Part shown: in pieces, positions 25,382-35,216 of the stretch
Numbering within the stretch: the first letter of the stretch is position 1
How the letters are laid out: every line of letters starts with the position of its first letter
NCBI GenBank assembly: GCA_003956705.1
Contig: QZCP01000083.1
Location: 10,395 to 74,394, forward strand
Direction: 5' to 3'
Length of the DNA stretch: 64,000 nt
DNA from: Brevipalpus yothersi
Taxonomy: Eukaryota; Arthropoda; Arachnida; Trombidiformes; Tenuipalpidae
Notes under the pieces: generated by a model
What the model was told of the DNA's origin: nothing
Database searches by the model: none
What the model saw: only the letters and a program-made list of their open reading frames with translations
Position numbers and translations under genes: made by a program

Positions 25382-26566
25382 TCAGATTTCATAGGTTAAA
25401 AAGACAAGAATCTCTAGCAAAAAAATTAGTGATGCTAATATATTGATCAACCCTTGGAAACGAAGAAAGCTTAAGATAAATTGGATAGCCAGAGGTTTGG
25501 CGAATGGCTTGTTTTCACGACTCTGTGTGCACTCCATATTCGGTAAAGTATGTGCTGTCTCAAATGATTTGAGACCAAATCTACATATCATTGTGTAAAT
25601 TCCTCTTTCCATATTAGCATGAGCCCATTTGATAGCATTTTTCATGTCATACTTATTCATGTGTCGATGAAAATAAAGAATATGTGGTCGAGAAATTATA
25701 GGATCTCGTGACCTATGGATTTTTTCCGAAAATATTTCACCTCGCTCTGCGAGCACACAAACAGTCGGAATCATATAATCCATCAAGTAACGTTCTACTA
25801 AAGCGCAAGTATCTTTAGACTTGATCATCCTCCAAATCGCAACGATATCAACCTTCTCCCTGGTCAAATGTATTCCTTTCAAGGAATTCATTCGTGTATG
25901 TAAAGCTTCTCGGCATGAGAATTGATCAGAAAATGCGAGAGTCAAATTAGCTCTCCTAAGTTCTTCGATTGTGTTAATTCTTCGACCTAGATCCAAAGTG
26001 ATCCTCTCGGTATTGATGAGAGTAGAAAGAATGACTTTGATGAAAAATATGAATACAGTCGTCATGAGAGCAATTCTCATTGTTTTGCTGTGTTTGCGTA
26101 GCTTTTCACATTTTTGATCGAATAATAGAAGAAAAAATTTCCAAAATAATTGACTCAATGGTAATGATGATGAAAATTTAAGTAAAAGTATGAGGAAGCT
26201 GCAGAGCATTAGGAAAGATAATCGCAATTCTCCATCAATAGCTTCCACAGTTTCTTCGAAACCATGCATCCTTAGCTCTTTTTTGCCAATAATTTTACTG
26301 ACCAGAAAACAGTCGAGAGCTTCGAATGATGGACCAGTCGTTATGTTGATTGGAAGTTCAGGAGGATCAGGAATTGCTCGAATAACATCGGCTTTAACTC
26401 CCAACATATTAATGAATGGTCTATCTAGCTGATTTATAGCAATAAAGGTGGCATTGCGAGGAAAAAATAAAAATTTTGCCAACTTAGCACCAAAAGGACC
26501 AGTCAATTGTCCATCCTGGCCAATCTTTAACCAATAGCCTACTTTGACTGTGAAACGAAGAGACAT
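25382..26566 (-). CDS. Ionotropic receptor-like (iGluR-fold) protein 1
   Basis: This is the first of three tandem intronless paralogues of about 395 residues; this one has 394. The layout fits a minimal ionotropic glutamate receptor. A partial S1 lobe runs from the start (KVGYWLKIGQDGQLTGPFG). M1 is near 143-160, and a short re-entrant-like segment follows (LFWKFFLLLFDQ). M3 ends in STLIN, then RRINTIEELRRANLTLAFSD, the equivalent of the post-M3 SLEDL motif of iGluRs. An S2-like region of about 150 residues with paired Cys and a C-terminal M4 complete it. The start chosen is the ATG at 26566 (MSLRF), because all three copies align from M-(S/P)-LR. There is no amino-terminal domain and no obvious cleavable signal. 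Such shortened receptors occur in arthropod chemosensory IR families; assignment is by layout and motif and a search should confirm it. Confidence 0.65.
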   Translation of the reverse strand: MSLRFTVKVGYWLKIGQDGQLTGPFGAKLAKFLFFPRNATFIAINQLDRPFINMLGVKADVIRAIPDPPELPINITTGPSFEALDCFLVSKIIGKKELRMHGFEETVEAIDGELRLSFLMLCSFLILLLKFSSSLPLSQLFWKFFLLLFDQKCEKLRKHSKTMRIALMTTVFIFFIKVILSTLINTERITLDLGRRINTIEELRRANLTLAFSDQFSCREALHTRMNSLKGIHLTREKVDIVAIWRMIKSKDTCALVERYLMDYMIPTVCVLAERGEIFSEKIHRSRDPIISRPHILYFHRHMNKYDMKNAIKWAHANMERGIYTMICRFGLKSFETAHTLPNMECTQSRENKPFAKPLAIQFILSFLRFQGLINILASLIFLLEILVFLTYEI

Positions 26567-27580
26567 TTTCAAAAACAGCTGAAATTTTGAATCTAGATGA
26601 TCATTCGAAAATAATAGGGAGAAATTGTAAATGATTGAAGAATTATTCACTTCGATAAAAAGGAAGGTTGGATCATTTGCACCTAATCTTCACCAAAGAA
26701 CAAGATATAATCCTATATCGAGCACACAAAAACACATGAGATGATGTCAAATTTCTTCCACCTTGGTGAGATAGAAAAGTAATAAGAAAAAAGATACCAT
26801 CATTATGGAAATGTTTTATATACATCAATTTCACAACAATGTAGTGAGAAGAGTGAAAATATTACTTGATGGTGTTTTTATTTCGATTATTCATTCAATG
26901 ATACATCAAATATCTATTATGGTCCTCCTTCGAAGATGTAAAATAATAATCAGATATAGTCTCAAATCGATTGACAATTGAAAGAGGAGAGTGAATAATC
27001 TGAATAGAGCTAAAAGGGGAGAGAGAAAGAGAGAGAGATAGAAGGAAGTTATAACCTATGTTCGTGCCCAGAATTGAGATTGTATCTATCGAAGGAGACT
27101 TTGTAATGAAGCTTATGGCTGAAGTTGCTTAAAATTCATCTCTATCAACCGCTAATTGATCTCGAATTGTGAAGATTCAAGCAAATTAGAGATAAGTCAA
27201 TGAAGAGGCTCGACTATAAAGATTCAACTTGATGCTCAAGAACATTTTATTATCATGTTTTTCAGGAAAGTCGAGAAAAATGTACTTTGCCACTTGTAAG
27301 ATATCTTTACAATATCCACAAGTTTAACATAATAGTGCTATTCTCATCAGTATATCTATCCAGTGCTGATAGCTAATAGAAAACAGATTTCGGTATCATA
27401 CTTACAAGTATTATGTTATTAAAGGGGAAATTTTTGATAACCGACAGAGTGATAAAAAATAAATTCCATGTCATTGAATGGGTGATCATAAATCATGTGA
27501 TAAGTAACCTTACACAGATAACTATATTTCATAAGAATCATAGTGAATATTGGACCAAAATTTTCTGGTCAGAAAATCGG
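26567..27580. other. Intergenic between receptor genes 1 and 2
   Basis: About 1 kb, AT-rich, with a short GA-rich stretch near 27020-27040. No coding exon seen. It must hold the promoter of receptor gene 1. Confidence 0.5.
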
Positions 27581-28771
27581 TCAAAATTCGAATGTTAGGT
27601 CTAGGAGATATTCAAGGACGAAGATTAAGAAACCCAAAAGACTGACTAAAAGTTGGAAGCGAAAAAAACTTATGACGAATTGAAGGGTCAAAGGTTGAGC
27701 TATTGGTATGTTTCTATTTGGTTGTAAACACCGCACACTTCGTAATATCGGAAAATTTTTGAAAAATCGACGACCTATTGAGCCTGCTACTTTATATAAC
27801 CCTCTCTCAAGGTAACCATAAGCCCATTCTATTGCATTCTCCATCGATTTTTGATTCAAAGTTTTAACTAGATACAGATACTGGGCTCGAGATATTACAG
27901 GCTCTCGTGACTTATGAACCAAATCGGAAAATAATTGATTTGGACCCAAGTAGCCGCACATTAGAGAGATTTGATACTCCAATATCGTTTTTTCGGTCAG
28001 TATACAGGTATCCATATACTTAGTCAAAATCCAGAGAATCACCGTGGGTCGCCTTGTTCTGGACTTATCTATCTGAATGCCTCTCAGTGAAGATAGGCGA
28101 TGGTCCAGAGCTTTTTCACACATCAGTTGATTAGAAAATTGTATGGTTAAATTTGCTTTCAGAATGTCATCCAACGTATCTATTCTTCGACCATGATCCA
28201 GAGTTATCATTTTAGTGTTCACAAAGCTTGAAAATATGATTTTGATGAAGAATATAAGTATGGTGACCACAAGAGCAATTTTCATTGCCTCTTTGCTATT
28301 CCAGAGTTTTCTAGATGATTGCTCGAAAATCAGGATAGAAAATTTCCAAATCATTTGGCTCACAGACGTTGAGGATATAAATTTGAGAAGAAGCATGGAG
28401 AAAATTAACAATACAAGAATCAACACTCTACTTTCCAGATCGACTGTTTTCAGGGTTTCATCAAAAGCTCGAGCTTTGATTTCTTTTTTTCCGACCACTT
28501 TGCTAAGTAAAAAACAGTCGAGTGCTTCGAATGAAGGACCTGTGGTGATGTTGGTCGGAAGTGAAGGTAAATCGAGCATGTTTGGAATAATATCAGCCTT
28601 TGTACCAAGAGAATCAACCAGAGGATCTTTGAGATCTTGTAGAGAAATAAAAGTACAATTGCGAGGAAAAAACATCAATTTCGTGAATTTGGAACCAAAA
28701 GGTCCAGATAATCGTCCTTGACTATTGATTCTCAAAAATCTCCAGACTCTGATTGCGTAACGCAATGACAT
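27581..28771 (-). CDS. Ionotropic receptor-like (iGluR-fold) protein 2
   Basis: 396 residues, intronless, in the same orientation as its neighbours. It aligns along its whole length with receptors 1 and 3. Shared blocks include GxLSGPFGSK near the start, PRNCTFISLQ, NITTGPSFEALDCFL before M1, an M3 followed by RRIDTLDDILKANLTIQFS, PVISRAQ in the S2-like region, and QFVISFFRFQ leading into the last helix. The start is placed at the ATG at 28771 (MSLRY), matching the paralogues. It has no signal peptide and no amino-terminal domain. Like receptor 1 it has a Cys-containing MCEKAL segment after M3, which could pair within the S2 lobe. Confidence 0.65.
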   Translation of the reverse strand: MSLRYAIRVWRFLRINSQGRLSGPFGSKFTKLMFFPRNCTFISLQDLKDPLVDSLGTKADIIPNMLDLPSLPTNITTGPSFEALDCFLLSKVVGKKEIKARAFDETLKTVDLESRVLILVLLIFSMLLLKFISSTSVSQMIWKFSILIFEQSSRKLWNSKEAMKIALVVTILIFFIKIIFSSFVNTKMITLDHGRRIDTLDDILKANLTIQFSNQLMCEKALDHRLSSLRGIQIDKSRTRRPTVILWILTKYMDTCILTEKTILEYQISLMCGYLGPNQLFSDLVHKSREPVISRAQYLYLVKTLNQKSMENAIEWAYGYLERGLYKVAGSIGRRFFKNFPILRSVRCLQPNRNIPIAQPLTLQFVISFFRFQLLVSLLGFLIFVLEYLLDLTFEF

Positions 28772-29599
28772 TTTGTAAATTGGAAAAATTTCGAGGGACT
28801 TGTAGTGATTCGAGAGATAATTGTAAAACAAATGAACAACAGTAACTACTTGAATACTTTCTGGAATTTTGTCTACTAAAATAGGCTATCTGGTTTTCTG
28901 TGTGTATGAAAATAAAATGAAATTTATTAACAACTTTGAGAACGTGAAGTGAATGAGGATTGATGTTATCAAGAATTCTGAAAAAACTAGAAGAACTAGA
29001 ACAGTCATCGAAAGTTAGAAGGAGTACCATTTTAGGACCCATGGAATCACTCTATAGATAGGTAAGAATGTTCCTTAATGATTTTACTATTCATATTTTC
29101 GATGCTAAATAGTTGGAATGGTTTGGAAAATAACATACATCTTTAGTAGTTTTTTTGAATAACACCATTAAAACTTTTTTTAATAGAAATAAGAGATGAA
29201 AAGAAAATTTTTGGCATGAAATAACTCAACATTTCTTTATGTTGATCGATTTTTGATCAAAATTTCTTCGAAGTACTGGAGAAGAAAAAATTTACAGCTC
29301 AAATTCGTTCACAAACCTTTAAACATAACATTGACCTAAATTGATCGAAAAACTTGAAGAAACTGAAAAAGAATAGAAAAATACTCAATAATGGGAGGAA
29401 AGTAAATAGGATGATCAAAATTCGATAGGGTTCCTTTATAATAGTCAAAAAGAGTCCAAGAGTGGGTCAAAAGAAACTTTTGAGGGTTGATTTCAAATAA
29501 GGTGACATTTGTTTATAATATTCAAACTAGAGATGCTGACAGTTGTGAGAAAATTAAATTGACCATAGAATTTGAAAAATTTCCATTGTTTATGCTTCC
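28772..29599. other. Intergenic between receptor genes 2 and 3
   Basis: About 830 bases, AT-rich. No coding exon recognised. It should hold the promoter of receptor gene 2. Confidence 0.45.
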
Positions 29600-29667
29600 A
29601 TTACAAGATTACAAGATTACAAGATTACAAGATTACAAGATTACAAGATTACAAGATTACAAGATTA
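29600..29667. repeat. (ATTACAAG)n 8-bp tandem repeat
   Basis: Eight perfect copies of ATTACAAG (29600-29663) plus a partial copy. The stop codon of receptor gene 3 lies in the partial copy, so the array is the very start of that gene's 3' untranslated region and would be transcribed. Confidence 0.9.
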
Positions 29668-30858
29668 ATATTGTTCATATGTTAAATACACAAGATACTC
29701 GAGACAAAAAATCGAGAGGGCCAGAATATTAACCAATCCTTGAAAACGAAGAAAACTCCACAGAAAATGAATTCCCAAAGACTTTGCAATGGGTTTTTGC
29801 TCACGATTCTGTGTACATCTCATATTAGGGATAGCTGAAAAAATTTGAGGTGTTTTCAGACCGAATCTGCCTCGCATCAAATAAAATCCCAATTCCATAT
29901 ATGCATAAGCCCAAGTGATAGCATATTCTTGGTCTGGACGTTTCAGAGATTTATGGAAGTAAATTGTGTGAGCTTGAGAAATAACCGGCTTTTGAGATTT
30001 GTGAATGTGTTCCAAAAATATTTCCCCCGGTTCAGAATAAACGCAAAACGTTGGAATCATAAATTCAAGGTAGTGGCCTTCGATGAGGGCACATGAATCC
30101 GAAGATCTAACCAAAGACCATAGTTTAATTGAAGAACGTCTGGTTCTGGTACGATCTATTCGAACACCATTTAAAAATCGTAATCGATTCTTTATAGCTT
30201 CTTCACAAGCAATTTGATCCGAAAATTGGAGGGTTAAGTTCGATTTTGCAAGCTCATCAAAAGTATTGATTCTTCGACCAAGATCTAGAGTTATCATTTC
30301 AGTATTAACTAAGCTAGAAAGTATGGTCTTGATGAATAGTATGAATATTGTTACCAAGAGAACAATTTTCATCATTTTCTTATTGTTACTCAGCTCCGCA
30401 CACTTTCGATCGAAAACTAGTAGGAAAAATTTCCAAGATATTCGACAAATTGATTCAGATGATAAAAATTTGAGGATAAGTAACATTGTACATAGGAACA
30501 CGATCATCAAAATTTGAACTTCCAGATCAATTTTTTTCAATAGCTCTTCGTAACTTTGCACCTTCATTTCTTTCTTTCCTATCACTTTGCTGATCAAAAA
30601 ACAATCGAGAGCTTGGAATGGTGGACCGACCGTTATGTTACTTGGAAGTTCAGATGGATCAGACATACCTCGAATAACATCGGATTTTGTGCCCAGAGCA
30701 TCAATAAGAGGTTTTTTCCAATGTTGTAAATCAATAAAAGTTGAGTTCCGTGGAAGAAACCAAAACTTTCCCAAACTAGGCCCAAGTGGACCTGAGAGGT
30801 GTCCTTCTTCATCAACTCTAATCCATGAGTTTGTTTCGATAGCAAAGCGTAGAGGCAT
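29665..30858 (-). CDS. Ionotropic receptor-like (iGluR-fold) protein 3
   Basis: 397 residues, intronless, third member of the tandem cluster. It begins MPLRFAIETNSWIRV with GHLSGPLGPSLGKFW, the S1-like opening. NITVGPPFQALDCFL precedes M1 (about 133-152). M3 is followed by RRINTFDELAKSNLTLQFSD, the most iGluR-like version of this motif in the cluster. A long S2-like region with Cys residues ends in HFLWSFLRFQGLVNILALSIFCLE, the last helix. The N-terminus begins directly at S1, so localisation to the membrane would rely on internal helices. The 3' end abuts an octanucleotide array. A conserved ligand-binding Arg (as in glutamate receptors) is not evident, consistent with chemosensory IRs, but ligands cannot be predicted. 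Confidence 0.65.
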   Translation of the reverse strand: MPLRFAIETNSWIRVDEEGHLSGPLGPSLGKFWFLPRNSTFIDLQHWKKPLIDALGTKSDVIRGMSDPSELPSNITVGPPFQALDCFLISKVIGKKEMKVQSYEELLKKIDLEVQILMIVFLCTMLLILKFLSSESICRISWKFFLLVFDRKCAELSNNKKMMKIVLLVTIFILFIKTILSSLVNTEMITLDLGRRINTFDELAKSNLTLQFSDQIACEEAIKNRLRFLNGVRIDRTRTRRSSIKLWSLVRSSDSCALIEGHYLEFMIPTFCVYSEPGEIFLEHIHKSQKPVISQAHTIYFHKSLKRPDQEYAITWAYAYMELGFYLMRGRFGLKTPQIFSAIPNMRCTQNREQKPIAKSLGIHFLWSFLRFQGLVNILALSIFCLEYLVYLTYEQY

Positions 30859-31475
30859 CAGGCTTGAAATAAAGATTCACACTTTCATTCGATAAAAATG
30901 AAATAAAAGGGGAAATGTGTGATTCTTTGAACAAAATTGAATTTAAACCATCCCTTCAAGGATTGAAACTCTATGTTAAATTTTCCTGCGAAGATACTTT
31001 TTTCTGTTCGGCCACAAAATTGATGAAATCTTGGTATAATGTTGGTAAAAAACGAAGTCTTGTTGAAACTAAAAAGTTTCTTAATCCGAAAGATATTTGG
31101 TAATCGATATTTTGCCACTGAAAAACTATTTCGATTGCAAAATTTGATGTTTTTCTTATTCAAATTTATATACATCTGTTGTTTTTTGTTCAATGCTCTG
31201 TAGAATGTTTCATTCTCATAGTGTTCGAACATTTAATCCTCTTTTACAGTAATGAAGAATATCGAGAGAGAAAAAAATTTCCTAGCGACTAATGTTTATT
31301 CGACTATCTTTATTTTTTTCTAATTCTACATCACCGTTAATAGGTTCATGAACTCAATAGAAACTACTTAAGACATTTATTTTCATAAGTATCTTCTGAT
31401 TTCTTCGATTCTTAGAGATTTTGAGTCTGTCTAATACTACCAGCCACGATTTATAAGCAAGTGTAGCCATTTTTC
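30859..31475. other. Intergenic, no gene seen
   Basis: About 600 bases of AT-rich sequence between receptor gene 3 and the 3' end of the first coiled-coil gene. Short open frames on both strands have no family resemblance. Confidence 0.45.
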
Positions 31476-32882
31476 TTAGAACTTCATAAGACCACTCAAT
31501 GGAGATGGAGGAAACCATGCATGGTTTTGGCGATCATCTCTTCGTCTTTGTTCTTCCAGCATCAATTTTTGTCTCTTCTTTTCTTCTTCTTGCATTTTTT
31601 GCGTATACTCCAAACGCTGTTGCATCCTTTTATTTTTTCCATCAAGAAGACGTTTATATTCAGCCTCCATAGCTAATCGTTCTTCTTCTGCCTTTCTATT
31701 CTGTTCTCTTTCGATTTCCTGCTGTTCAAATATTCTTCGTTGAACTTCTTCGGCTTGTTTTCGCTCTTGTTCCACTCTTTCTCGTTCAATTCGTTGACGT
31801 TGGAATTCTTCCGCTCGTCGACGATCTTCTAGCTCATCTTGTCTTCGTTGTTCCATTTCCATCTCTTGTTGAATTTTTTGGCGTTCAATTTCTTCTTGTC
31901 TTCGTCGTTTAGCTTCCATCTCTTGTCTAGCACGTTGAGCTTCCTCTTTTTGCCTCTTTCGTTGTTCAAATCTTTGACGCTCGAGTTCTTCAAGCTTTTG
32001 TCGTTCTTTTTCAACTTCTTCCAAAAGTTTTTCAGCTCTTTGCTGCCCTCGAAGATGCTCTTCGTCCAGTCGTTTTTGTTCTTCTTCCTCCTTCTTTTTT
32101 CGTTGATTCTCCATGTCTTGCTCAATCCTTGCTTGCCGTTGAAGCTCTTCTTGCCTTCTACGTTCAGCTTCTTCATTTTGTCTTCTTTGCTGTTCAACTC
32201 TTCGACGTTGAAGTTCTTCTTGTCTACGTTTTTCTTGCAGTAGTCTTTGTCTAGCATCTTCTTGATCCTTTTTCATGCGTTCAGCTTCTTCCTGTCTTGC
32301 TTTCTCGGCCTCTGTATGCATAATTAATATTGAATTGATAGATGGCCAAAAGGTATTGTAAAGAGATTGGTTACTCATCTTTTTAAGAGGTATAGAGTTG
32401 TCATGATTCATTGGGACAAGACCTACCTGTTTTTCTCATATTTTTCCTCATGGCCTGTGGACGCTCACCAAGTAGTGGTGAACGCTTTGAGATTCTTTTT
32501 GGATGATTCTGGAGAGTGTCTTCTGAGAAGAATTTCAGAAAATTAAGTCAAAACTCTGAAATGAAGTACATTTGATACTTACCCTTCACCCTTGTCTCGT
32601 CTTGAGGCTTGATCATACCTGAAAAATAATTTCAATGCAGAATGTTTTACTAGGTACAAAAGTCTATCTCTCATCATTTCTTGGACCTCATTTGATTTAA
32701 TAATCTGATTGAAACGTAACCTTTCAGTTATCTCATAAAATAATGATGGAGATCAGAGTATAGATAAATGATAAGCGTATTTACATCAAACTAAAGTAGT
32801 ACATCGTTCTTGAAATTTATAATACTGATACTGGCTTACCTAGACAAGTACAGAAAATTAGCACCAAAAATGTAATCCGCAT
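31476..32882 (-). CDS. Secreted Glu/Arg/Gln-rich coiled-coil protein A
   Basis: No known family assigned. Four exons join cleanly: 32840-32882, 32583-32618, 32427-32522 and 31476-32311 (phases 1, 1, 1), predicting 336 residues. Exon 1 encodes a short signal peptide (MRITFLVLIFCTCL). A 36-base exon carries IKPQDETRVK. Exon 3 has a basic ISKR site, a possible proprotein-convertase site. Exon 4 is an almost continuous charged coiled coil (EEAERMKKDQ-type heptads, rich in RQEE, QRRR, EER) of about 265 residues ending in a WFPPSPLSGLMKF tail. The gene is a paralogue of its upstream neighbour B, with the same exon plan. A secreted, highly charged rod could be a structural, cement or silk-like product, but this is inference; the composition also resembles trichohyalin-type proteins by convergence. 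Confidence 0.7.
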
Positions 32883-33369
32883 TTTTAGGCCAATTTATTG
32901 ATTATCAACTCTTCAGAACCTGGGAGAAAACACAGTGAAAGAGTTCCTATGCTAATGATTTCACCTCTGTGTCCATGGGAAACTGAATACTATGAAGACA
33001 TGATTACGTGGCTATAAATGCCTCCATAATCGTCATGCGATTACCCCTCTTAGAGCTGTATAGTTATTTGAACTCTTTCCAATCTCCATCAATTCTCGGA
33101 ATTAATTTTTCTTGGAAATGATCCCGAATGATGATAAAAAATGAAAAGTGAGAGCTGAAACTTATCATCTTGATCCAAAAACCATTAGAGTGGATGTGGA
33201 AATCAGGAAAATTTTCCGCCTAGGGAGCATAGTCTAGTAATTCTGTGATAGTATTGTTACACTAGGAGTAGAGCGAAATAATTTCATTGATTCTATTCTT
33301 GAAAAGTTCTATTCATTTCAATCAACTTATTAGTTATCGAAGTTTTTCAACATTGAAATATTTTTCCAA

Positions 33370-34730
33370 TCATTTCCCACATCGGCATCTTGGACATCCA
33401 CATCCACTGTTTATATACTGCACAGGAATCCAATCACCATTGTTGCCAAAATACATGGAATATTGTTGTTTTTGACGTCGCTCCTCTTCAGCTCGTCTAC
33501 GTTCCTCTTCCTCTTCCTCCTCTTGCAATCTTCGTCGACGTTCAGCCTCCATCGCAAGCCTTTTTGCCTCTTCCTCCTTCTTTCGTCTAAGACGATCTTC
33601 CGCTTCCTTTATTCGTTTTCGTTCTTCTTCCTTTTCCTTTTCCATCCTTTGCCGTTCAAGCTCTTGCTTTCTTCGTCGTTCTTGTATAGCTTCTTGCAAT
33701 CTTCTTTGCTCCTCCAATTCTTGTTGCTTTCTTCGTTCTTCTTCCATCTCTTTAACAATTCTCTGTCGTTCAAGTTCTTCCATCTCCTCTTGCCTCTTCT
33801 TTTCAGCTTCCATTTCTTGTCTTTGACGTTCTGCTTCTTCTTTTCGCTTTCGTTCTTCTTCCATCTCTTGTACAATTCGTTGATGTTCAAGTTCTTCTTG
33901 TCTCTGTCTCTCCGCTTCGGTCTCTTCTTGCTTTCGACGTTGTTCCTCTTCAATGCGTTTTCTTTCCTCTTCGATTCGTTTTCGCTCCTCTTCAATCTGT
34001 TTTCGTTCCTCTTCTATTCGTTTTCGTTCTTCTTCCACTCGTTTTCGTTCTTCTTCATATTTTCGCCTCTGTTGCTCCATTTTAATTCGTTCATTCTCTG
34101 TTTGACCATCATCTTGTGGTTTCAATGTATCGACCAATTTTTTGTCATCTTGACTAGCCTGAAGACGCTTTGAAAACTCCTCTTCAAATTTTTTGCGTTT
34201 TTCGAGCTCTTCTTGTTCCTTTTTCTTGGCCTCTTTGATCGTATTGGTGGACGAGAAACGAAAACAATGAAAAGTAATAAAGATGCTATTGCTCTTGTAA
34301 CATAATGCTCATATTTGAATTCAAAATCAGTTAAACATACCTAATCTCTTTCGATACATTATCATAGAGGGTGGAACATTGGTGAAAATTGGTGGCATTG
34401 TGAATGCATCTCGTTTGACTACTTTTTTTGGTGAGTAAGACAGTCCTAGATAATGAAATTGATTTCAGAACATAGATTACTCAAGTCACTTGCTTACTTG
34501 CCATTTGAGTTATTGTCACTCGAGGTTCGGATGAAACCTATGAAAAAAATTCAAAAGAGAAAATATAGCAAGATTAAACACATAGGATCTATTGTTCAGT
34601 TGATTGTGAATGGAATTTATGCTTTGGATGACTTATAGACAAGTCATAAAAGAAAAACTTTTCATTGCACGATGGGAAAAAACTAACCGAAATAGCAATA
34701 AAAAACAAAAAACAGTAGAGATGATCTCAT
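33370..34730 (-). CDS. Secreted coiled-coil protein B (Cys-rich tail; apparent signal-exon frameshift)
   Basis: A paralogue of protein A with the same four-exon plan: 34688-34730, 34498-34537, 34341-34445 and 33370-34232. Exons 2 to 4 are in a single frame: SSEPRVTITQMA, then SPKKVVKRDAFTMPP with a KR site, then the rod. The rod is highly repetitive (EEERKRIEEERK units, then EAERQRQEE types) and ends in a compact Cys-rich tail, INSGCGCPRCRCGK. Exon 1 encodes a signal-like MRSSLLFF stretch, but as written its 43 bases put exon 2 out of frame. One base less in the T-run of exon 1 would give an in-frame signal ending FIAIS, followed by VSSEPRV. Either the assembly has a one-base homopolymer error or the gene is damaged. 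The large charged rod is intact. Confidence 0.6.
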
Positions 34731-35216
34731 TTTTACTCGATTGTTTTACACGAAATTTTCGGAATTCGAGGTATAAATGATGAGTAGACAAATATATTCA
34801 CACAAACTCAATCAATGTCCATACAATATGAATATAGCTGCATCTTATATTGATTGTGACGCTTTGACGTAACACTTCGACTTATAGAGAGCTTGCAGGC
34901 GACAACATCAGTCAAAACATGACAGGGATGAAATTTCCATTATGAAACGAAACGAAAAAAGTTTAGTTTTCGAGATGAATGCAAGAAGGCCTCCGAAACA
35001 AAAAACTCAAGATATTCGAAAAGATGGTGGATAAACAGAATAACATTCTCACGTTCTGTCGCATGCTTTCATTAGTCTTGTTCAATGTTTTTCAAACAAA
35101 TATCACAACTTATGAAAATGCATTATCGTGTTTTGAGAAATTTTCATCGAAATAAATAACTATAATTAATATGAAAGTGAGAAACTTGAATTTATTCAGA
35201 GAAGAATAATGAGATA
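34731..35216. other. Intergenic, no gene seen
   Basis: About 490 bases between the start of coiled-coil gene B and the 3' end of the bromodomain gene. It should contain the promoter of gene B. No coding signal. Confidence 0.45.

Noticed and set aside
29600..29667. Possible CRISPR-like array.
   Set aside because: An 8-bp tandem unit without spacers, in a eukaryotic genome, is a simple tandem repeat.
29487..29732. Plus-strand frame with a LQDYKITR repeat.
   Set aside because: The octanucleotide array read in a non-coding frame. The real gene ends on the other strand at 29665.
31829..34173. Long frames on the opposite strand or other phases of the coiled-coil exons, such as poly-Phe/Leu/Ser proteins.
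   Set aside because: They are shadows of the Glu/Arg/Gln-rich repeats. The frame with signal peptide and splice continuity is the minus-strand rod.
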